A stretch of 5,617 nt of DNA from Bacillota bacterium. GTDB lineage: Bacteria > Bacillota > Clostridia > Christensenellales > Aristaeellaceae. The notes beneath the pieces were generated by a model. That model was not told the DNA's origin. It searched no databases and saw nothing but the letters and a program-made list of their open reading frames with translations. This document shows, one piece after another, positions 1-5,617 of this stretch. Every line of letters starts with the position of its first letter. Position 1 is the stretch's first letter. The stretch lies in assembly GCA_023435435.1 (NCBI GenBank), contig JAEYRW010000190.1:1-5617 (forward strand). The letters run 5' to 3'. The translations under genes and the position numbers were made by a program.

Positions 1-2079
1 CTCTTCCTCTTCTTCTTCGTGCTTGGCGCTCTCGATGATCTTCTTGGCGTCGGCGGCGGGCACTTCCTCATACCGCTCGAACTTCATCTCAAAGCTGCCG
101 CGCGCCTGGGTCATGGAGCGCAGGTCGGTGGCGTACTTGAACATTTCGCCCAGGGGAACCTCGGCGGAGACGCACTGCTGGCCGTCCACCTGATCCATGC
201 CCATGATGCGGCCGCGGCGCTTGTTCATGTCGCCGATGATGTCGCCCATGTACTCGTCGGGCACATACACCTTGACGGAATAGATGGGCTCGAGGAGCAC
301 GGGATTGGCGGTGCTGAGCTGCTTGAAGGCGAGGCGGGCAGCCGTCTTGAACGCCATTTCGGAGGAATCGACGGGATGGTATCCGCCGTCATAGAGCTGC
401 GCGGTCAGGCTCACAACGGGGTAGCCCGCCAGCACGCCGCGCACGATGTTTTCGCGCAGGCCCTTTTCCACCGCGGGGATGAAGTTGCGGGGGACGGTGC
501 CGCCAACGACCGCGTCCTCAAAGTGGAACTCGATGTCGTTGGGATCGTCGTTGGGACGGAACTTGATTTTGACGTCCCCAAACTGGCCGTGGCCGCCGGT
601 CTGCTTCTTGTGGCGTCCTTCGACGTCGATGGGCTTTTTGATGGACTCGCGGTAGGGGATCTTCGGGAACTGCAGAACGCATTCCGCGCCGAACTTCGAC
701 TGGAGCTTTTTGGCCACCACGTCGATATGCATCTCACCCAGGCCCGAAAGCACGGACTCGGTGGTTTCCACATTTTTGGTGATGGTGATGGTCGGGTCTT
801 CCTCCATGAGGCGGGAGAGGCCCGAGAAGATCTTGTCCTCGTCGCCGGCCTTCTTGGCGTACACCGCCATGGAGATGCAGGGCGCCGGGAAATCGAGGTC
901 CGGGAACTGGATGGGGCTCGCGGCGTCGGAAAGGGTGTTGCTGGTGGAGACGGACGCGAGCTTGGCCAGCGCGCAGATGTCGCCCGCGACGACCTTGTCG
1001 GTGGGGGTCTGCTTCTTGCCGCGCTGGATATAGATGGTGCCGGGCTTCTCGGTCTTGTCGGCGTTGGCGTTGTAAAGCGCCGTCGCGGAGGTGAGCACGC
1101 CGGAGGTGACCTTGAGAAGCGAGAGCTTTCCGACGAAGGGATCGGCAAGCGTCTTGAACACGCGCGCGGAGAAGGGCTGGTCGTCCGCGCAGACGCGGGT
1201 TTCTTCCTTCTCGGTGCGGGGGTTCGTGCCCGTGAGCTTCACGCCCGCCGGGGACGGCATGAGGTCGATGACGTTGTCGAGAAGCTTCGCGATGCCCACG
1301 CGGGTGATGGCCGAGCAGCACACCACGGGAACCACGGTGCCATCGCCGATGCCCTTGCGCAGGCCGCGGATGGTGTCTTCGGCGGAGAGTTCCATCTCCT
1401 CGAAGAACTTCTCCATGAGCTCCTCGTCGGCGCCGGCGGCCGCTTCCATAATGGCCTCGCGCGCGGAATCCACCTCGGCCTGAAGGGACGCGGGGATGTC
1501 GATCTCCTTGTAACCCTTGCCCTCGCCCACGAAGGCCTTGTTCTCGAGCACGCACACAACGCCGACAAACTTGCCGTTTTCGACGATGGGCACCTCGATG
1601 GGCGCGATGTGGGCGCCGTATTTGTCCTTGACGGACGCGAGCGTCTTTTCGAAGTTGGCGTTCTCGCGGTCCATCTGGTTGATGACGATCATTTTGGATG
1701 TGCCCGTCTTTTCGCACATCACCCAGGCCTTCTCCGCGCCGACGGTGAGTCCGGAAACGGCGCCCACCGCGATGAGGGCACCCTCACACACGGCCATGGG
1801 GCCGACCATCTCGCCTGCGAAATCGAAGTAGCCGGGGATATCGATGAAATTGATCTTTGTCTCCTTCCACTCCAGCGGCGCCATGGCGGCACTGATGGAA
1901 ATCTGACGTCTGATCTCCTCCGGCTCGCAGTCGGTGGTGGTCGATCCGTCCTCGACGCGTCCCTGGCGGTCGATCGCCCCCGCGTAATACAGCAGGGACT
2001 CGACCAGCGTCGTCTTGCCATCGCTTCCGTGGCCGACGACTGCGACGTTGCGGATGTTTGAGGCCTTGTAATCCTTCAT
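1..2079 (-). CDS. Elongation factor G-like translational GTPase (EF-G paralogue), C-terminus cut by window edge
   Basis: Reading from the ATG at 2077-2079, 693 codons are open without a stop to base 1, so only the last few codons should be missing (EF-G is usually about 690-700 residues). The G domain comes first: P-loop GHGSDGKTT (residues 16-24), switch I RRQISIS (57-63), G3 DIPGYFDF (80-87), G4 NQMD (134-137) and G5 SA (256-257). Domain IV carries KQTGGHGQFGDV (from 492) and VDSSEMAF (from 570). Domain V carries EPIYSVKVYVPDEYMGDIIG (from 597). The protein ends in an acidic run, KHEEEEEE. EF-G drives tRNA-mRNA translocation and, with RRF, ribosome recycling in the cytosol. This one has the divergent G domain of the Clostridia EF-G paralogues (Tyr84 where EF-G and EF-Tu have the catalytic His; RxISI instead of RGITI), so it is probably not the housekeeping fusA in the str operon, and I give no symbol. 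The Gln in NQMD is unusual even there, from memory of the family. It is not a TetM-type ribosome protection protein by its P-loop and switch motifs. Its exact role is unknown. Confidence 0.95.
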   Translation of the reverse strand, partial: MKDYKASNIRNVAVVGHGSDGKTTLVESLLYYAGAIDRQGRVEDGSTTTDCEPEEIRRQISISAAMAPLEWKETKINFIDIPGYFDFAGEMVGPMAVCEGALIAVGAVSGLTVGAEKAWVMCEKTGTSKMIVINQMDRENANFEKTLASVKDKYGAHIAPIEVPIVENGKFVGVVCVLENKAFVGEGKGYKEIDIPASLQAEVDSAREAIMEAAAGADEELMEKFFEEMELSAEDTIRGLRKGIGDGTVVPVVCCSAITRVGIAKLLDNVIDLMPSPAGVKLTGTNPRTEKEETRVCADDQPFSARVFKTLADPFVGKLSLLKVTSGVLTSATALYNANADKTEKPGTIYIQRGKKQTPTDKVVAGDICALAKLASVSTSNTLSDAASPIQFPDLDFPAPCISMAVYAKKAGDEDKIFSGLSRLMEEDPTITITKNVETTESVLSGLGEMHIDVVAKKLQSKFGAECVLQFPKIPYRESIKKPIDVEGRHKKQTGGHGQFGDVKIKFRPNDDPNDIEFHFEDAVVGGTVPRNFIPAVEKGLRENIVRGVLAGYPVVSLTAQLYDGGYHPVDSSEMAFKTAARLAFKQLSTANPVLLEPIYSVKVYVPDEYMGDIIGDMNKRRGRIMGMDQVDGQQCVSAEVPLGEMFKYATDLRSMTQARGSFEMKFERYEEVPAADAKKIIESAKHEEEEEE

Positions 2080-2086
2080 TGCGATA

Positions 2087-2094
2087 CTCCCCCT
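2087..2094 (-). promoter_or_regulatory. Strong ribosome binding site for the EF-G-like gene
   Basis: On the minus strand the bases read AGGGGGAG and end 7 nt before the ATG at 2079. This is a near-ideal Shine-Dalgarno distance and fixes the start. An upstream ATG in another frame (2143 on the minus strand) does not lead into the EF-G frame. Confidence 0.85.
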
Positions 2095-2130
2095 GATTTA
2101 TGATGCCGCGCGTACGTCCACCGCGGGCCT

Positions 2131-2151
2131 CGATTTTACGCATAAAAATCG
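2131..2151 (-). repeat. Inverted repeat / hairpin 3 near the EF-G start
   Basis: CGATTTT (2131-2137) pairs with AAAATCG (2145-2151), a 7-bp AT-rich stem with a 7-nt loop, about 50 nt before the EF-G start codon. It has no T-tract of terminator type. It overlaps one copy of the CGCAGT hexamer (2150-2155), so folding of hairpin 3 would compete with the alternative pairing described in the findings. Confidence 0.4.
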
Positions 2152-2179
2152 CAGTCCCTCCGGACAAACAACTGCGGAG

Positions 2180-2226
2180 TGCGCCACCTGCACGCTTTCA
2201 AATCCATTTAAAAGCGTGGTCGCGCA
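2180..2226 (-). repeat. Compound inverted repeat / hairpin 2 in the EF-G leader
   Basis: The core is CACGCTTT (2191-2198) and AAAGCGTG (2211-2218), a perfect 8-bp dyad. Symmetry continues inward as AAAT/ATTT after one mismatch, so 2191-2218 is a 28-bp near-palindrome. An outer 5-bp arm, TGCGC (2180-2184) with GCGCA (2222-2226), can close a longer bulged stem. It could act as an RNA hairpin in the minus-strand leader or as a DNA operator for a dimeric regulator; the sequence alone does not decide. Confidence 0.55.
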
Positions 2227-2231
2227 GTGAC

Positions 2232-2254
2232 TTGGTTTTCCGGCAGAAAACCAG
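2232..2254 (-). repeat. Inverted repeat / hairpin 1 in the EF-G leader
   Basis: TGGTTTTC (2233-2240) and GAAAACCA (2246-2253) are perfect 8-bp complements around the 5-nt loop CGGCA. A G-U pair (2232/2254) can extend the stem in the minus-strand RNA. It would lie about 20-40 nt after the proposed transcription start. No T-tract follows, so it looks like a leader hairpin or a protein or 5'-end stabilising site rather than a terminator. Confidence 0.6.
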
Positions 2255-2277
2255 CCTCTACACGCGAAGATGAATAC

Positions 2278-2306
2278 ATTTTAACAGAAAAGCTCATATT
2301 TGAAAA
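2278..2306 (-). promoter_or_regulatory. Candidate sigma-A promoter (extended -10) for the EF-G-like gene
   Basis: On the minus strand the -10 is TAAAAT (2283-2278), preceded by TGT, which makes an extended -10 (TGn). A 17-bp spacer separates it from TTTTCA (2306-2301), which matches TTGACA at four of six positions. Transcription would start near 2271, giving a leader of about 190 nt before the EF-G start. This is a pattern match by eye only, but the spacing and the TG extension make it the best candidate in the region. Confidence 0.5.
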
Positions 2307-2352
2307 GCCCCCTCGGCAGGATTTTTGCGCGCCGCGATGAATAAATCATACA

Positions 2353-2381
2353 GAACACGAAATTTTGCCGGTGTGAACACG
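2353..2381 (+). repeat. Short direct repeat before the CAP-domain gene
   Basis: GAACACG occurs at 2353-2359 and again at 2375-2381, 22 bp apart start to start, about two helical turns. The second copy is part of the small dyad GTGTGAACAC (2371-2380), just upstream of the ATG at 2387. This could be an operator or a coincidence, since 7-bp matches are common. Confidence 0.2.
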
Positions 2382-2386
2382 TTGAA

Positions 2387-3616
2387 ATGCACAAATTACT
2401 GATCTTTTTTTTGACGGTGGCGCTTGGATTGTTGCCTCTTTCCGCATCGGGAGAGACACACACGCGCGCGGAGGTCCGTCAGCTCTACGCCCAGCTCGTT
2501 GCGCGCGGGGGCGCTTCGCCTTATCTCGAAAAGCCCGACATCGACCCGCCCTACGGCGCGGGATCGCTGACGGACGAAGCCCTGCAGGCGGCGCTTAACT
2601 GCGTCAACTTCCTGCGCCGCGTCGCCTACGTTGAGAACGACGTGAGGCTTTCAGACCTTTACACGCTCAGGGCTCAGTACGCGGCGGCGCTGCTGGCCAT
2701 CAACGACGAGCTGTCGCACGACGCGGCCATCGCCCCGGGCATGAGCCTCGATTTTTACGAGACCGCCCACGCGGGTACCGCGTCCTCGAACATCGCTTCT
2801 ATCAACTGGATGACCAACGACATTCTCGTCAAGGCCGTGGAATACTTCGTGCGGGACGACGGCACGGACAACCTTGCGGTGCTGGGCCACAGGCGCTGGC
2901 TTTTGAACCCCAATATGGGCGAGACGGGCTTTGGGCTGGCCAACGCGGCGAGCGGAATCACCTACGCGGCCATGTACGCCCACGACCTGACGGGGCACCC
3001 CGCCGATTGGGACTACGTCGCGTGGCCGTCCCGGGGCGCGTTTCCGGCGGAGCTGATGGCGGACGGCATTGCCTGGTCCGTGACGCTTAATCCCCTCGTT
3101 TATGACGCGGAAAAATCCGATCTTCGCGTTACCATGTCGGAGAAAACCGCAGGACAGGCGAACTTTACTTACTTTACGCTCAGTCTTGAAAATTACGGCG
3201 CCGGCCCCTGCGTAATCTTTGTGCCGGACCTTGCCGCCATGGGTGTCGAGCAATATCAGCAGAACCAGGTCTGGCAGGTGGAAATCAGCGGGCTCAAGAC
3301 CGTGGGCGGGGAAGACGCGGCCATCTCCTACGAGGTGGACATGATCGCTCTGACGCCCATGGACCCTTCCAACGTTGAGATGGACCGGGAGGAAGTGACC
3401 CTCGCGCCGGGCGAAGCGGCGCGGCTGTCCGCCTCGGTGGTGCCCGCGTGGGCGGACGATCTGACGGTCAGCTGGACCTCGTCGGACGAGGCGGTGGCGA
3501 CGGTGGACGAAAGCGGAAACGTGACGGCTGTGGCGGAAGGCGCTTGCAAAATCACGGCGGCGTCGGTCAACGGCAAGACGGCGTCCTGCGCGGTTTCGGT
3601 CGCGGGGAAACAATGA
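2387..3616 (+). CDS. Secreted CAP-domain protein with C-terminal BIG2 Ig-like domain
   Basis: The 409-residue product opens with a signal peptide: His and Lys at 2-3, a hydrophobic core, and likely type I cleavage after ASG near residue 22. No lipobox is present. Residues about 60-210 resemble the bacterial CAP (SCP/PR-1) fold: a helix with LSHD (His111), SSNIA (133-137) where many CAP proteins have ENIA, and LGHRRWLLNPN (His168), followed by GETGFG. Residues about 328-405 form a BIG2 bacterial Ig-like domain (VEMDREEVTLAPGE, then TVSWTSSDEAVATVDESG and GNVTAVAEG), a module often found in surface or wall-associated proteins. The ATG at 2387 is the only usual start codon after the in-frame stop TAA at 2342-2344, but it has almost no Shine-Dalgarno sequence. 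The biochemical role of bacterial CAP proteins is mostly unknown, so only secretion and the fold are claimed. The gene probably heads the operon. Confidence 0.88.
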   Translation: MHKLLIFFLTVALGLLPLSASGETHTRAEVRQLYAQLVARGGASPYLEKPDIDPPYGAGSLTDEALQAALNCVNFLRRVAYVENDVRLSDLYTLRAQYAAALLAINDELSHDAAIAPGMSLDFYETAHAGTASSNIASINWMTNDILVKAVEYFVRDDGTDNLAVLGHRRWLLNPNMGETGFGLANAASGITYAAMYAHDLTGHPADWDYVAWPSRGAFPAELMADGIAWSVTLNPLVYDAEKSDLRVTMSEKTAGQANFTYFTLSLENYGAGPCVIFVPDLAAMGVEQYQQNQVWQVEISGLKTVGGEDAAISYEVDMIALTPMDPSNVEMDREEVTLAPGEAARLSASVVPAWADDLTVSWTSSDEAVATVDESGNVTAVAEGACKITAASVNGKTASCAVSVAGKQ

Positions 3617-3631
3617 ACGCCCGAAGGGCGT
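3617..3631 (+). other. Small hairpin directly after the CAP gene stop codon
   Basis: ACGCCC (3617-3622) and GGGCGT (3626-3631) are perfect complements around the GAA loop, beginning at the base after the stop TGA. No T-tract follows (next bases are CTAAACGG), so it is not a normal intrinsic terminator. It may partly attenuate read-through or protect an mRNA 3' end after processing between the two genes. Confidence 0.45.
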
Positions 3632-3647
3632 CTAAACGGACAGGAAC

Positions 3648-3653
3648 GGAGGA
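3648..3653 (+). promoter_or_regulatory. Ribosome binding site that decides the start of the WG-repeat gene
   Basis: GGAGGA ends immediately before the ATG at 3654 (no spacer) but lies 6 nt before a second in-frame ATG at 3660, which is the normal distance. The second ATG is therefore preferred. A weaker AGGA at 3642-3645 would suit the first. Confidence 0.7.
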
Positions 3654-3659
3654 ATGAAA

Positions 3660-5285
3660 ATGCGTAAATTTGCGGCGATTCTGATCTGCTTTGCGCTTCT
3701 TGTGCCGGCCGCGCTGGCAGAGGGCGTTGAAACAATGGTGGTGGATTACGGCGACGGCTCGATGCTCATCGCGGCGGACGGCACGAAGCTGACCCAGGTG
3801 GGCGATTACGATTTCATCTATCGCGTGTCGGACAGCGACTGCCCCGCCGACCGCGTGCTCTACTACGCCACCTCGGACGCCGGCGTGGCCCTTGACGAAT
3901 CCGATTCGGACGGTGAGGTCGAGGATTGGCCCACCGAGGAGGGCGAGCTGGACGAGGGCGACGAGGTTCTCGACATGCCCCTCGACCAGACGGAGCAGCC
4001 GGACGAGGAGCTCAGCATCGGCGACATCGTCGATTCAGACTACGACATGGGCGACTTTGACGGCCCCTTTGAGACGAGCTGTGCGCTCATGGACGCCCAG
4101 GGCAACCTGCTCACCGATTTTGCCTACACCATGTTTACGCATGACGTGACAAACGCCGTGGTAATCGGTTACCGCACCGACGGCTTCGTTTCCGCGCTGG
4201 ACGAAAAGGGCAACGTGCTCCTTGAGGGCGAATACGCGGCGATTGTTTCGGACACGCAGGGCGGCTATTTCGCCACAAAGCCCGATCTCACCATGACCGA
4301 CGAGTACGGCGACTTCTATTATAAATCCGCCCTCGTGCACGTTCGCGCGGACGGGACCGAGGAGGATACCGGCATCATTACGGGGACCTATGACCTTGCG
4401 GGTTTCTCGTCCGGCCTCATGTGCGTTTCGAGCTTCCCGGATCTGGGCACTTTCGGCGAGGACGGCGCGGAGGACGACGGCGAGGAAATGAGCTATCTCT
4501 TCGTCGATCCCGACGGGAACGACGCCTTCGGCCAGGTCTATACCGGCGCGTACAACTTCTCCGGCAATTACGCGGACGTCACGGACGCCGATTACAACGA
4601 GCGGCTCATCGACAAGACAGGTGCGTTCGTCACCGACAAGGCTTACAGCTGGTTTGACTTCGGCGCGGAGGGGGATGGCATGCCCATTGTCGCAAACCTC
4701 GTGGACGGCGGCTTCGACCTGCTCTCCAAGGACGACCTGAGCGTGATCAAGTCCTTTGAGGCGCCCGAGGCGGACGCGACCTACTACGCGTATCAGTCGG
4801 GTGACCACCTGATCTTCGTCTTTTCGGATGAAAACATGTCCATCATCGATGCCTCCGGTGAAGTGATCTATGAGGGCGCGACCAGCGTGGACGCGTACAC
4901 CTACTACAATTACACGGATTCCCAGCCGGGCCGCATCCTCGTTTCCGAGGGCGACTGGCCGGAGGAGAAATGCCGCCTGATGGACCTCTCGGGCAACGCC
5001 ACCAGCGGCGACTACCAGGAAATCACGGCGCTTACGTGGGCGGGCGGCGCGGGCCGCTATCAGGTCGCCTCCTATAATGTGGTCGATTCGGACGACGGCA
5101 AGGACGTGGACTATGACAGCTACCGCTACGGCGTCATCGATCAGGACGGCAACACCATCCTCGAGATGAAGTATACCGAGATGACCTACCTCAACCCCGA
5201 CCGCTACTGGGTCTCCGACGGCAGCGTCTACCAGCTTGTGGACGCAAACGGCAACGTCGTCTTCGAGATGAGCGCCGCCCAGTGA
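3660..5285 (+). CDS. Secreted acidic WG-type repeat protein
   Basis: The product has 541 residues from the ATG at 3660 (543 if the ATG at 3654 is used). A signal peptide with MRK and a hydrophobic stretch ends in PAALA near residue 20, a type I site; the Cys in the core is not in a lipobox. The mature protein consists of repeated beta units of the form (Y)xLxDxxGN followed by a Y-containing strand, as in WG-repeat proteins. Units begin near residues 142 (ALMDAQGN), 178 (SALDEKGN), 279 (YLFVDPDGN), 315 (RLIDKTG), 393 (MSIIDASG), 438 (CRLMDLSGN), 490 (YGVIDQDGN) and 524 (YQLVDANGN). Most lack the Trp-Gly pair, so these are degenerate. A low-complexity acidic stretch rich in Asp and Glu lies at about 78-135, and the whole protein is strongly acidic. 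No catalytic motif is recognised. WG proteins are thought to form beta-propeller-like or solenoid folds. It sits 43 nt after the CAP gene and overlaps the next gene. Confidence 0.85.
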   Translation: MRKFAAILICFALLVPAALAEGVETMVVDYGDGSMLIAADGTKLTQVGDYDFIYRVSDSDCPADRVLYYATSDAGVALDESDSDGEVEDWPTEEGELDEGDEVLDMPLDQTEQPDEELSIGDIVDSDYDMGDFDGPFETSCALMDAQGNLLTDFAYTMFTHDVTNAVVIGYRTDGFVSALDEKGNVLLEGEYAAIVSDTQGGYFATKPDLTMTDEYGDFYYKSALVHVRADGTEEDTGIITGTYDLAGFSSGLMCVSSFPDLGTFGEDGAEDDGEEMSYLFVDPDGNDAFGQVYTGAYNFSGNYADVTDADYNERLIDKTGAFVTDKAYSWFDFGAEGDGMPIVANLVDGGFDLLSKDDLSVIKSFEAPEADATYYAYQSGDHLIFVFSDENMSIIDASGEVIYEGATSVDAYTYYNYTDSQPGRILVSEGDWPEEKCRLMDLSGNATSGDYQEITALTWAGGAGRYQVASYNVVDSDDGKDVDYDSYRYGVIDQDGNTILEMKYTEMTYLNPDRYWVSDGSVYQLVDANGNVVFEMSAAQ

Positions 5286-5611
5286 TCATTTACAAAAAGC
5301 TCGTGCGCGACCGGATTCCGGAAATCATCCGAAAGAGGGGCGCCCGCTGCGAGACGCGGACATTGACGGAGACCGAATACGGCGCGGCGCTGCGGACGAA
5401 GCTCACCGAGGAGGTTTCGGAATACCTCGAGAGCGGCGAACTGTCGGAGTTGGCGGATATCTATGAAGTGATCCGCGCGCTTACGAAGCTCAGCGGACAC
5501 GACGGCGCGGCGCTGGAGGCCGCGCGGACGGAAAAGGAGCGCGAGCGCGGTGCGTTCGCGGAAAGAATCTTTCTGGTTTCCGTTTCGGAACCGGACGAGA
5601 AAAACAGTTGA
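5282..5611 (+). CDS. MazG-superfamily nucleotide pyrophosphohydrolase, COG4997-like
   Basis: The 109-residue product begins YKKLVRDRIPEII, the hallmark N-terminus of the small all-alpha NTP pyrophosphatase family COG4997 (predicted house-cleaning enzymes, often named phosphoribosyl-ATP pyrophosphohydrolase-like). The metal-binding motifs of the MazG fold are intact: EEVSE at 43-47 and ELAD at 56-59, giving ExxxE and ExxD. The C-terminal ERGAF (88-92) and RIFLV also fit the family. These enzymes are expected to hydrolyse nucleoside triphosphates, perhaps non-canonical ones, to monophosphate plus pyrophosphate in the cytosol; the substrate here is unknown. The start is GTG at 5282-5284, which overlaps the preceding stop codon (GTGA, 4 nt). 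There is only a weak ribosome binding site, so translation is probably coupled to the WG-repeat gene. The conserved family N-terminus begins directly at this GTG, which supports it. The gene is complete and ends 6 bases before the window edge. Confidence 0.88.
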   Translation: MIIYKKLVRDRIPEIIRKRGARCETRTLTETEYGAALRTKLTEEVSEYLESGELSELADIYEVIRALTKLSGHDGAALEAARTEKERERGAFAERIFLVSVSEPDEKNS

Positions 5612-5617
5612 ATACTT

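Larger units (their letters stand above)
2080..2386. other. Divergent intergenic region with a structured leader
   Basis: This 307-bp stretch separates the EF-G-like gene (leftward) from the secreted-protein cluster (rightward). It is visibly more AT-rich than its flanks on the right side (about 2270-2370). It contains a candidate leftward promoter (2278-2306), three inverted repeats between that promoter and the EF-G start (2131-2151, 2180-2226, 2232-2254), and a pair of short direct repeats before the rightward gene (2353-2381). None of the hairpins is followed by a T-tract on either strand, so I do not call terminators. No convincing small gene was seen. A rightward promoter must lie here, but I could not pick one: TTGCGC at 2325-2330 has only a poor -10 behind it. 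Confidence 0.7.

Noticed and set aside
734..1717. Minus-strand open frame of 327 codons
   Set aside because: It is in a different frame from the EF-G-like gene on the same strand and its product is a composition artefact rich in Arg, Gly and His.
19..2061. Long open frame of 680 codons on the plus strand
   Set aside because: It lies antisense to the EF-G-like gene, whose motifs are unmistakable. Its translation is low-complexity (rich in His, Ala, Gly, Asp, Leu) and resembles no family. GC-rich codons on one strand often keep the opposite frame free of stops.
1..2079. Tet(M)-type ribosome protection protein
   Set aside because: The P-loop GHGSDGKTT, the DIPGYFDF motif and domain IV VDSSEMAF fit EF-G paralogues rather than the Tet(M) family, which starts with a HVDAGKTT motif.
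1784..2167. Minus-strand open frame of 127 codons, with a GGAGGG before an internal ATG at 2143
   Set aside because: Most of it overlaps the EF-G-like gene in another frame, and the part in the leader shows no recognisable protein. A leader peptide cannot be excluded, but the frame does not end before the EF-G start as an attenuator peptide would.
2325..2352. Rightward promoter TTGCGC with CATACA
   Set aside because: The -10 matches the consensus at only three of six positions with a 16-bp spacer, which is not enough to call.
2281..2463. Minus-strand open frame of 60 codons
   Set aside because: It overlaps the start of the CAP gene and the candidate promoter of the EF-G-like gene. The product shows no domain.
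2651..3613. Minus-strand open frame of 320 codons
   Set aside because: Antisense to the CAP-BIG2 gene, Arg- and His-rich, with no family resemblance.
3617..3631. Intrinsic terminator between the CAP and WG-repeat genes
   Set aside because: The 6-bp stem lacks a following T-tract, and the 43-nt spacing with a good ribosome binding site suggests continued transcription.
4035..4808. Minus-strand open frame of 257 codons
   Set aside because: Antisense to the WG-repeat gene, with no recognisable domain and no ribosome binding site noted.

Overview
The window suggests a GC-rich member of the Clostridia (Bacillota), probably an uncultured gut lineage of the Christensenellales or Oscillospirales type. 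This is inferred from three things: the Clostridia-type EF-G paralogue, the secreted CAP-plus-Ig-like and WG-repeat proteins common in gut Clostridia, and codons dominated by G or C at third positions. No rRNA, tRNA, insertion sequence, CRISPR array or phage gene was found.

Layout. Bases 1-2079 (minus strand) hold an almost complete elongation factor G-like GTPase whose last codons run off the left edge. Bases 2080-2386 are a divergent intergenic region. It holds a good candidate extended -10 promoter for the EF-G-like gene, then a leader of about 190 nt with several inverted repeats, some mutually exclusive. Bases 2387-5611 (plus strand) are a tight three-gene cluster: a secreted CAP-domain protein with a C-terminal BIG2 Ig-like domain (2387-3616), a secreted and very acidic WG-type repeat protein (3660-5285), and a small MazG-superfamily (COG4997-like) nucleotide pyrophosphohydrolase (5282-5611). 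The last gene starts at a GTG that overlaps the preceding stop codon.

How the genes fit together. The EF-G-like gene is transcribed away from the cluster and shares only the intergenic region with it. In the cluster, two products are exported (both have signal peptides and neither has a lipobox), while the third is predicted to be a cytosolic house-cleaning enzyme. The 43-nt gap and the GTGA overlap argue for one transcript, but no shared pathway is evident. I see no clearly new multi-gene system. The points most worth a second look are the altered guanine-specificity motif (NQMD) in the EF-G paralogue, its structured leader, and the coupling of a cytosolic MazG-like enzyme to a secreted repeat protein.
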